From positions 1-64,000 of the forward strand of contig CAMXCT020001395.1 of the NCBI GenBank assembly GCA_947184155.2: 64,000 nucleotides of DNA. Reading direction: 5' to 3'. This stretch comes from Cladocopium goreaui (Eukaryota; Sar; Dinophyceae; Suessiales; Symbiodiniaceae). Every line of letters begins with the position of its first letter. The first letter of the stretch is position 1. Positions 56,468-64,000 of this stretch are shown here, piece by piece. The notes under the pieces are model-generated. The model ran no database searches. It saw nothing but the letters and a program-made list of their open reading frames with translations, and had not been told where the DNA came from. A program made the translations under genes and the position numbers.

Positions 56468-56853
56468 GATCCAGCTTCATGCGGCGCAGCCCCGATTGTC
56501 ACCAGCCTCAACTCAGCATTGGACGCGTGTGGCAAGCGGGGAAGGCCCGAAACCATGGTCTTTGAAGGTAAATCAGCTCGAGTTTTTCAAGATGGTTAGC
56601 AAATGCGCGGCTCTTGTATATGCAATCAGAAATCATAGACTTGCAACTTCTTAACTAGCTTCAATTTGTATGAATTTGTCCTGTAGCTTCTGATACTGTT
56701 GTCTACACTGCCTTCATTGCTGCTTGTGCTGGACAAACCAAGGAGGCCAAGGAGGCCAAGGAGGCCAAGGCGATAGAGTTGATTGAAAAGGCAGGGGCAG
56801 GTTGCCTTCCTGACTTGGTGACCTACAACACTTTGCTTCATGCCTGGGCCCGC
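56468..56853 (+). CDS. Pentatricopeptide-repeat (PPR) protein, two internal exons (partial)
   Basis: Exon 56468-56567 follows TTTCCAG and ends at GAAG|GTAAAT. A 119-bp intron ends CCTGTAG at 56,686, and the next exon starts at 56,687. The phases match (one base, then two). The joined product reads APIVTSLNSALDACGKRGR, then VVYTAFIAACAGQT, then LPDLVTYNTLLHAWAR. These are three consecutive PPR helices A with the typical VTYN...LL.A pattern. PPR proteins bind organelle RNA in a sequence-specific way and serve in RNA processing, editing or translation; the family is expanded in dinoflagellates and plants. The end at 56,853 is where similarity to PPR stops; the true donor site is not resolved, and the frame stays open to 57,252 with unlike sequence. 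A 9-bp unit (AAGGAGGCC) is repeated three times at 56,740-56,766, adding KEAKEA within one repeat. The start and end of the gene were not found. Confidence 0.75.
56568..56686 (+). other. 119-bp GT-AG intron of the PPR gene
   Basis: Begins GTAAAT and ends TTGTCCTGTAG. Splicing keeps the PPR reading frame. Confidence 0.75.
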
Positions 56854-57420
56854 TTTACTGCACATCAACTCGAATCTCTGATTTTAGGAAAATCGCAGGA
56901 CATCTTCATGCTGAGGCATCTCTGGGTCAGCATCGGGACCACTATATTCAAGAGTATCCTGCAGTCGTGTTTCTTGAAACCGCATGAATTGCCGGCAATT
57001 GACCAAGCTTGGTCAAAATTACATTCAAATATGGAAAAGGTCCACCAGTTCTGCCCGACCTCTCTTCCTGCCGTGGCATTGCTACAGTGTCGCAGATACA
57101 ATGTAGAATTTGTTGAATTCCTGCATCTCTCTGACGAGAGATTCTCCCTTAAGAACATTTTTAGATACAGGAATAATAGAGAATTTCTTCCCGTCACCTG
57201 CGAATTTCAACTATTGGGAAAATCGATCTGTAAGTTCAAAAAATCTGATTGAAACCAATGAAGCACATGAAACTTTTTTCCCCGTTCTTTTTTAGCTTGT
57301 GAATCCTTCACATGCAAAGGTGCAGTAGAGTCTTCATAACCTCAAGCTTATTAATGAACATGGCCATGTCTTAGATAATTATATAATATTACATATATAT
57401 ATATAGATATATAAACCAGT
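56854..57420. other. Probable intron or 3' region of the PPR gene
   Basis: Open on the plus strand to 57,252 but without PPR character; a minus frame of similar length overlaps. A TA-rich run lies near 57,385-57,415. Confidence 0.45.
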
Positions 57421-58189
57421 AGTGCCCGCACGAGGCGGGGCGGAAGTTGCCTTAAAAATATATAAAAGACCTTTCTCATCTATAGAACTTGCATGCGCCG
57501 TGCGCCAGCCAAGCCCGTGCGTGCATGCATTCTTGGAAAGTGGTGTCCTGTTTCACATGTCACATTTGAAGCTCCACTTCGCACTTCAAGCTTCACACTC
57601 CACACTTCACACTCCACACTTCACACTGCACACTGCACGCTTCCCACTGCACACTCCACACTTCACACTTCACAGTCCACACTTTTACTTCACACTCCAC
57701 ACTTCACACTTCACACTCCACACTTCACACTTCACAGTCCACACTTTACGCTTCACCCTCCACACTTCACACTGCACTCTTCACGGCCCACACTTCACAC
57801 TGCACCCTTCACACTCCACACTTCATCTCATCTGAGCTCTTCTCACCTTATCCCAGCTCATCTCTTCTCATCTCATCTCTTCTCATATGTCATCAAAGCT
57901 TTCATGAGTCACTTCCCAGTACTACTACTAAGGAACTTGCATGCGCCGTGCGCCAGCCAGGCCCGTGCGTGCGTGCTTTGTGCGAAGCTGCTGCAGTGTT
58001 GCTGTCCAAGAACATGACCTGCGCGCGACCCCGGTACAATTCAAACACTTTCCTCACACTTCACATTGCACTCTTCACACCCCACACTCCACACTTCACA
58101 CTTGCACTTCATCTCAACTCATCTCATCTGAGCTCTTCTCATCTCATTCCATGTCTTCCCATGTGTCAGCTAAGTTCTTCTCATGTCAA
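57421..58189. repeat. Two ~70-bp GC-rich copies with (CACACTTCACACTC)n arrays
   Basis: GAACTTGCATGCGCCGTGCG followed by CCAGCCAAGCCCGTGCGTGC occurs at ~57,485 and, with small changes, at ~57,932. Each is followed by ACTTCACACTCCAC-type repeats (57,585-57,820; 58,045-58,110) and TCATCTCATCTGAGCTCTTC-type repeats. Confidence 0.85.
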
Positions 58190-59642
58190 GTACTTCCCAG
58201 TACTGATGTCTACTACAAGAGCTTGCAAAAACAACTTCCCAGTACTACTCTGTACCACAAAGCTTGCACAAAACACCTCCCAGTACTACTTTGTACTACA
58301 AAGCTTGCACAAAGCACTTCCCAGTACTACTTTGTACTACAAAGCTTGTAAAAACGACTTCCCAATTCTTCTTTGCACTACAAAGCTTGCACAAAACACG
58401 TTCCAGTACTACTTTGTACTACAAAGCTTGCACAAACACTTCCCAGTGCTACTTTGTACTACAAAGCTTGCACAAACCACTTCCCAGTACTACTTTGTAC
58501 TACAAAGCTTGCACAAAGCACTTCCCAGTACTACTTTGTACTAGCAAGCTTGCACAAACTACTTCCCAGTACTACTTTGTACTACAAAGCTTGCACAAAA
58601 CACTTCCCAGTACTACTTTGTACTACAAAGCTTGCACAAAGCACGCACAAAACACGTTCCAGTACTACTTTGTACTACAAAGCTTGCACAAAGCACTTCC
58701 CAGTACTGCTGTGTACTACAAAGCTTGCACAAAGCACTTCCCAGCACTACTTTGTACTACAAAGCTTGCACAAAGCACTTCCCAGTACTACTGACTGTGT
58801 ACTACAAGCTTGGACAAAACACATTCCAGTACTACTTTGTACTACAAAGCTTGCACAAAGCACTTCCCAGTACTACTGTGTACTACAAAGCTTGCACAAA
58901 ACACTTCCCAGTACTACTTTGTACTACAAAGCTTGCACAAAGCACTTCCCAGTACTACTTTGTACTACAAAGCTTGCACAAAGCACTTCACAGTACTACT
59001 TTGTACTACAAAGCTTGCACAAAACACGTTCCAGTACTACTTTGCACTACAAAGCTTGCAAAAACGACTTCCCAGTTCTTCTTTGCACTACAAAGCTTGC
59101 ACAAAACACTTCCCGGTACTACTTTGTACTACAAAGCTTGCACAAACTACTTCCCAGCACTACTTTGTACTACAAAGCTTGCACAAAACACTTCCCAGTA
59201 CTACTTTGTACTACAAAGCTTGCACAAAACACGTTGCAGTACTACTTTGTACTTTTTAGACAAAGCTTGGCGCAAAACACTTCCCCAGTGTTAACTACTG
59301 TGGTACTGCAAAGCCTTGCACAAGCCACTTCCCCGTACTACTTTGTAACTACAAAGCTTTGCACAAAGCACGCAACCAAAACTTTCCAGTACTACTTTGT
59401 ACTACAAAGCTTGGCACAACGCACTTCCCCGTACTACTGTGTATTACAAAGCTTGCACAAAGCACTTCCCAGTACTACTGTGTACTACAAAGCTTGCACA
59501 AAGCACTTCCCAGTACTACTGTGTACTACAAAGCTTGCACAAACTACTTCCCAGTACTACTTTGTACTACACAGCTTGCACAAAGCACTTCCCAGTACTA
59601 CTGTGTACTACAAAGCTTGCACAAACTACTTCCCAGTACTAC
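58190..59642. repeat. 41-bp minisatellite, about 34 copies
   Basis: The unit is GCACAAAGCACTTCCCAGTA plus CTACTTTGTACTACAAAGCTT. It contains CTTTGTACTACAAAG, a 15-nt near-palindrome with 7-bp arms. The patch at 59,250-59,420 has clustered indels. Frames up to 425 codons are by-products. Confidence 0.95.
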
Positions 59643-61195
59643 AACCTTAAGGCAGCCATTACATTGCGATCTGCAGAGACTGAATTGCAAAACGCAACAG
59701 GTTTACGCGCAACGGTGTCGGCAATTGCAGCTCCAAAACCGGAATCTCGAAGCCAAAGCAGAAAAAAGACGAGTTTGAAGCACTTTTGAAAAGGATTTTT
59801 AAAAGGAAAATTACTAGCGCCAAAATTGCGAAAATCTGCTGACAAATCACTATCGCAGCCTGGATGCAGCCACTCCAATACGATTTACAATCTTCAGCTG
59901 CAAAAGACAATAGTATTACGCATGCAGCCGCGGCACCAAGCAACTTTGACGCAGCCATTACCATGCGTATTTGCAACCGGAGATTCCAAAACACCCTATA
60001 ACTACGCACACACAAGCAGACCCAAAGCAGCTTCAAGCCACCATTACACTGCGGCAAGAAAAAAAAAGGCAAACCGACCGCAGCCGCAACCGCCGCACAG
60101 ACGAGGTACCTTTCATCGCCGGCTGCAGCCACTTTGCACGGAAAAACACAAGGTTTCGTGCTCCGGCTTCCTCCCGAAAACAGAGCCCATGCAACATCAT
60201 GCAGCCATTACAATGCGATCTGCAACCAGAGATTCCAAAACACCCTATAACGACGCACACACAAGCAGACCCAAAGCAGCTTCAAGCCACCAGTACACTG
60301 CGGCAAGAAAAAAGGCAAACCGACCGCAGCCGCAACCGCCGCACAGACGAGGTACCTTTCATCGCCGGCTGCAGCCACTTTACACGGAAAAACACAAGGT
60401 TTCGTGCTCCGGCTTCCTCCCCAAAACATAGCCCATGCAACATCATGCAGCCATTCCAATGCGATCTGCAACCGGAGATTCCAAAACACACTATAACTAC
60501 GCAGACACAAGCACACCCAAAGCAGCTTCAAGCCACCGTTACACTGCGGCAAAAAAAAAACGACCAACCGACCCCAGCCGCACCCGTCGCACACACGAGG
60601 TACCTTTCATCGCCGGCTGCAGCCACTTTACACGGAAAAACGCAAGGTTTCGTGCTCCGGCTTCCTCCCGAAAACATAGCCCATGCAACATCATGCAGCC
60701 ATTACAATGCGGTTTGCAGCATCAACTCGCAAACTTGCACCTATCTACGCACAGAACAACACCAGAACACTAGATGACAACAGTCATGCAGCCATTACCA
60801 TGCGATCGGCAACCGGAGATTCTAAAACACCCTATAACTACGCACACACAAGCAGACCCAAAGCAGCTTCAAGCCACCATTACACTGCGGCAAGAAAAAA
60901 AAGGCAAACCGACCGCAGCCGCAACCGCCGCACAGACGAGGTACCTTTCATCGCCGGCTGCAGCCACTTTGCACGGAAAAACACAAGGTTTCGTGCCCCG
61001 GCTTCCTCCCCAAAACTATCCCCATGCAACATTCATGCAGCCATTCCAATGCGATCTGCAACCACAGCTTCAAATCACGCATAGAACTGCACACATAGAC
61101 ACAACCACTTGTTGCAGAACACAGAGGTACCTTTCATCGCCGGCTGCAGCCACTTGACACTGAAAAACACAAGGTTTCGTGCTCCGGCTTCCTCC
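59643..61195. repeat. ~248-bp tandem repeat, about 5 copies
   Basis: The markers GCAGCCATTAC and GGTACCTTTCATCGCCGGCT recur near 59,953/60,103, 60,200/60,351, 60,449/60,599, 60,787/60,940 and 61,037/61,125. The copy at ~60,700-60,780 carries a different ~80-bp segment. Frames of ~100-270 codons are repeat-derived. Confidence 0.9.
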
Positions 61196-61465
61196 CCAAC
61201 TCACCACTTGCCTTCGTCACCAGTTCCCTTCCTAACCACTTCCCATTGTCACCACTTCCCATCATCACCACCTCGCTTTGTCCACTTCCCTTCCTCACCA
61301 CTTCCCATCGTCCCCACCTCCCTTCCTCACCACTCCCCTTCATCATCACTTCCCATCGTCACCACTTCCCTTCCTCACCACTTCCCATCGTCACCACTTC
61401 CCATCGTCACCGCCTCCCATCGTCACCGCCTCCCTTCGTCACCACCCTCTGTCATAGCTTCCTTA
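61196..61465. repeat. ~15-17-bp (CTTCCCATCGTCACCAC)n minisatellite
   Basis: About 15 pyrimidine-rich units with CCTTCCTCACCA and CCCATCGTCACC variants. Confidence 0.9.
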
Positions 61466-61790
61466 TTCTATGTGATGTACCACCCTTCATCAAGGTCAAT
61501 TCCATAGATTCTTATTCTTTTGTTATGTATTGTTATGTTATGTCTTGTGATGTGATGTACCACCCTTCACAAAGGTCAACTCCATAGATTCTTATTCTTT
61601 TGTTATGTATTGTTACGTTATGTATTGATATGTGATCTACCACCCTTCATCGAGGTCAATTCCACCGCTTCTTATTCTTTTGTTGTGTATTGTTATGTTA
61701 TGTATTGTGAGATCACGTACCACCCTTCATCATAGTCAATTCCATCAAGTAAAAGTCATTCGTAACTCGGAAGTATTGCTTCCCAACTTC
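61466..61790. repeat. 80-bp tandem repeat, 4 copies
   Basis: ACCACCCTTCAT recurs near 61,480, 61,559, 61,639 and 61,720, with TATTCTTTTGTTATGTATTG in between. Confidence 0.9.
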
Positions 61791-61940
61791 CTTTGATATT
61801 ATATATACTATATTATATTGTCTTATCTTATATTATCTTATATGATCTTATATGATCTTATATTATCTTATATTATCTTATATTATCTTATATTATCTTA
61901 TATTATATTATAGTATATTATATTATATTATATCACAGTA
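61791..61940. repeat. (TATCTTATAT)n / (TATTA)n microsatellite
   Basis: AT-rich simple repeat of about 150 bp. Confidence 0.95.
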
Positions 61941-62780
61941 TATTCAGCCCGTATGAATCAATCGCTCGCCCATTCTATTCGCTGCTTTTTGGGCGCTCTG
62001 CAGCATGTTCATGCCCTGGCCTGGCCCGCACAGAAGCTTCGAAAACAACATAGACCAACAGCTGGCCAAGAACATGTTTGACATACGGTGACATATGTAT
62101 ATCTATTGAACCTCTCAAAGGACTTAGCAAATGTTTTCTTCCAATGCTGGATCATGCCAGCTGCTTAATGATTCTTACTGTAGCTCATGGAAAAATGTCT
62201 CAATTGTCTCTTCTAGAGCGCTCTACAGGGTATACCACTGATGGAGGTGCCTCTGCATTTTCGGTGCCTCTTCTGCTTGGAGGCGGTTGCACCTTTGCAT
62301 GCCCTTGCCTGGCATTGCGTGGCAGTTTTGCATGAAAGGGGAAGGTGTGGCCGTCCTGCGGTCGAGGTACTGTGTCGCATGGAAGGGAAGCAGGACACCA
62401 AATACCCCAGCTGAATGTGAACAATGGCTCTTTTGCAGCCGCGTTGTTGCCAGCTCTATCTTGGACTCAATTTTAGCGCGCAGAATTTGCGTGAAACGCA
62501 AAAAAGTTGCATGTGTGCACATGCTCGTCAAGCAGATGTTCTTCAGTGATGCCTTTGACCAGAGCCATGCTTTGAATCCTTTGGTGCAATTCTTCGCACG
62601 CTGGGGCAAGATGTGCCGGTCTTTAGTCAAACGACTCAATACTTCTCGTTTCAGGACAGGAGCCGTGACCTCCACAATCGCAGAGACCGGCCGCACGAAA
62701 TTGGATAGAGAAAGCGCTCATCAACAAGGCCAAATAAAACAATGGATGTGGCGAGCAGAATGTCTGCATGTACTCAAATG
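61941..62780. other. Single-copy spacer, possible unidentified plus-strand exon
   Basis: A plus-strand frame spans 62,287-62,814 (about 175 codons) and a minus-strand frame of similar length overlaps it. Neither matches a family I recognise. A CTTTTGCAG at ~62,438 and a TTTCAG at ~62,654 could be acceptor sites on the plus strand. I make no gene call. Confidence 0.4.
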
Positions 62781-63689
62781 TCATAGGAATAGCTTCGCAC
62801 AATGGCGGGTTTGATTGTTTGTGCCATAAGCCACATAAACATCAAAGATGTTTTCTGACTGAGAACAAAAAGTGTTTGCCCACTCGAGGCTTTCGTAAAA
62901 CGCGTCCCACAAAGGACCGTTCAGCGGTATCAGAGCAAACCGTGTGATAAGAAAGCACAAATAGCCGAAGGAGAAGAGGTACTCTACTGCCACACGGAAA
63001 GAGATTTTGGGTTCCACCCTTCTCCAGCTTTCACCATATTCAAAGACAATGAAGCGAATCCGTCCCAACTGCAAAAGTTGACGTGCTCCCCTGAGAACTG
63101 CTAGATCAGAACCCTCAGCGTCAATGTTCAAGAAATGCACGGGCAAATTCAATGCAAGAAACTGTGAGCCCAACGAAATGACTTGGACCCAGGAATTCTG
63201 CTGGGCCCCCACGGCATTGTACAGGGAGCCTGCAGAGTCTGCATTTCCGTTGGAATACAATGTCTGGTACCCAGGGACATCGGAGACTGCCACCTGCATG
63301 GCAACAACCTTTGACGCTGGTGACTCCCTTCTGCTGTGAATTCTTTCAATTTGCTTCTGCAAGACTCGAAACCAATTTGCTTCTGGTTCATATGCAATGA
63401 CTTTGACTGCTTGATGACCTCGTCCTATGGAATCCCCACATACCATAGGCACTTTTGATGATGGAATTCCAACGCTCCAGGGCTCAAAGGTCTTCATGAT
63501 CGCGGCTGACACGCCTCCATTGTTGGTTCCTACATCCATAAAAATCCCTCGCCGCCCAAAACGCTCAAACGAAGGTTTCAGCAAATGAAGCACGGCCCGT
63601 GCATCCTGACATCCTAAATCTGTGTCCTGCTTCACCATGGCCGAAAAATAATCCCGCAATTGAAGCAGTCTGTTGGTGACAGACTGCAA
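62781..63689 (-). CDS. FkbM-family SAM-dependent methyltransferase
   Basis: Predicted O-methyltransferase that uses S-adenosylmethionine; the substrate cannot be told from sequence. In the ~302-codon frame (TGA stop at 62,781): residues ~50-59 FMDVGTNNGG are the SAM-binding glycine motif, ~99-104 AYEPEA is the acidic strand-2 motif, and ~187-200 LNIDAEGSDLAVLR is the FkbM hallmark (IDxEGxD). It is followed by RFIVFEYG at ~212-219. Total length suits a single FkbM domain of ~200 aa plus flanks. The first ATG is at 63,638. The frame continues upstream to 63,689, where it meets a TAA and then another open frame in the same phase. TTGCAG just after the TAA could be a cis- or trans-splice acceptor, so the true start is uncertain. 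Confidence 0.85.
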   Translation of the reverse strand: MQSVTNRLLQLRDYFSAMVKQDTDLGCQDARAVLHLLKPSFERFGRRGIFMDVGTNNGGVSAAIMKTFEPWSVGIPSSKVPMVCGDSIGRGHQAVKVIAYEPEANWFRVLQKQIERIHSRRESPASKVVAMQVAVSDVPGYQTLYSNGNADSAGSLYNAVGAQQNSWVQVISLGSQFLALNLPVHFLNIDAEGSDLAVLRGARQLLQLGRIRFIVFEYGESWRRVEPKISFRVAVEYLFSFGYLCFLITRFALIPLNGPLWDAFYESLEWANTFCSQSENIFDVYVAYGTNNQTRHCAKLFL

Positions 63690-64000
63690 TTAGAGGCTCG
63701 GCAAACCCAAGTGCTTTTCCAGGCCGGAGGCGCTGCATCTGGGAATTCGATTGCTTTTGATCACAAAATGTGGCAGCTTCGTGTAATGACCCGCATCAGC
63801 ATGTAGCACCGTCAGCCGTTGATGAGACACAACGGAGCCAATGGAACGTCTTATGAGAGGAGCCATGTATGCTCCTTCCCGCATGCCCCAGAACTTGTCG
63901 GAAAAGCAAGACTGAAGCCGATCCCAATCCCCTGATTCAATGTAGTCAGAAAACTGGGCCTTTGTCATAAGGAAGCCTCTGCCATTCATCCAAGGGAAAT
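63690..64000 (-). CDS. C-terminal part of an unrecognised ORF, continuing past the window
   Basis: The frame is open from the window edge (…PWMNGRGFLMTKAQF) to a TAA at 63,690-63,692, about 103 codons. I do not recognise the domain. The pattern (SDYIESGDWDRL, MAPLIRRS, VVSHQRLTVLHADAGHY) is protein-like and might be the end of a glycosyltransferase-like or carbohydrate-related region, but that is only a guess. It is in the same frame as the FkbM ORF and separated from it by one stop codon. It could be an upstream domain of one fused protein with a premature stop, an exon whose splice donor lies before the TAA, or a separate tandem gene. Confidence 0.5.
   Translation of the reverse strand, partial: FPWMNGRGFLMTKAQFSDYIESGDWDRLQSCFSDKFWGMREGAYMAPLIRRSIGSVVSHQRLTVLHADAGHYTKLPHFVIKSNRIPRCSASGLEKHLGLPSL

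Noticed and set aside
58373-59650. 425-codon frame in the 41-bp repeat
   Set aside because: Repeat by-product; all frames are largely stop-free.
62287-62814. 175-codon plus-strand frame opposite the FkbM side
   Set aside because: Unrecognised, with a comparable minus frame overlapping it; not enough to call a gene.
1-64000. tRNA, rRNA, spliced-leader RNA or DinoSL relic sequences
   Set aside because: I looked for typical cores, including the spliced-leader sequence at gene starts, and saw none.

Overview
The window looks like nuclear DNA of a dinoflagellate, most plausibly a Symbiodiniaceae-like alga. This is an inference. It rests on a very repeat-rich, gene-sparse layout, TTTAGGG/CCCTAAA telomere-type repeats, genes with many introns, and the protein families present: a pentatricopeptide-repeat (PPR) gene, an FkbM-type methyltransferase, and a Helitron-like Rep/PIF1 helicase carrying a MAPK-type N-terminus. 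No bacterial signals, rRNA, tRNA or CRISPR array was recognised.

Layout. 1-13.7 kb is a ~340-bp satellite (37 copies) with higher-order structure, including a 7,244-bp-offset near-perfect duplication. 13.7-20.1 kb is a chain of other tandem families: a GATC-rich 90-bp repeat, degenerate CCCTAAA-like repeats, and 118-bp, ~115-bp and ~40-bp repeats. 20.4-28.5 kb is the main coding block, with two co-oriented minus-strand genes. The first is a multi-exon Helitron-type RepHel protein (HUH, YxxxY and all PIF1 helicase motifs). The second, upstream of it, is an intronless Lys/Glu-rich protein of unknown role. 29.2-32.4 kb has three (CATA)n arrays, each followed by the same ~95-bp flank. 32.9-34.7 kb is a minus-strand ORF broken by one homopolymer frameshift and one in-frame TAA. 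It is almost free of CpG and runs directly into TTTAGGG repeats. 35-40 kb is simple repeats, two long perfect hairpins and several minisatellites.

40.2-53.3 kb is a composite repeat domain: 50-bp array, 24-bp array, ~1.1-kb unique segment, then TCTAA array. It occurs at least twice with ~4.4-kb spacing around a 100-N assembly gap. A third, related copy of the unique segment has a ~1.35-kb expansion of a 15-bp minisatellite. 53.3-57.4 kb is mostly single-copy DNA and holds two exons of a PPR gene (+ strand). 57.4-61.9 kb is minisatellites again. 62.8-64.0 kb (minus strand) holds an FkbM-like methyltransferase and, in the same frame across a single TAA, the end of an upstream ORF that leaves the window.

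Gene cooperation can be proposed only for the 20-28.5 kb block, where the Lys-rich gene could be a companion of the Helitron-like element. Most of the many long open frames elsewhere are by-products of tandem repeats and are not annotated as genes. Exon ends given with '~' are not resolved.
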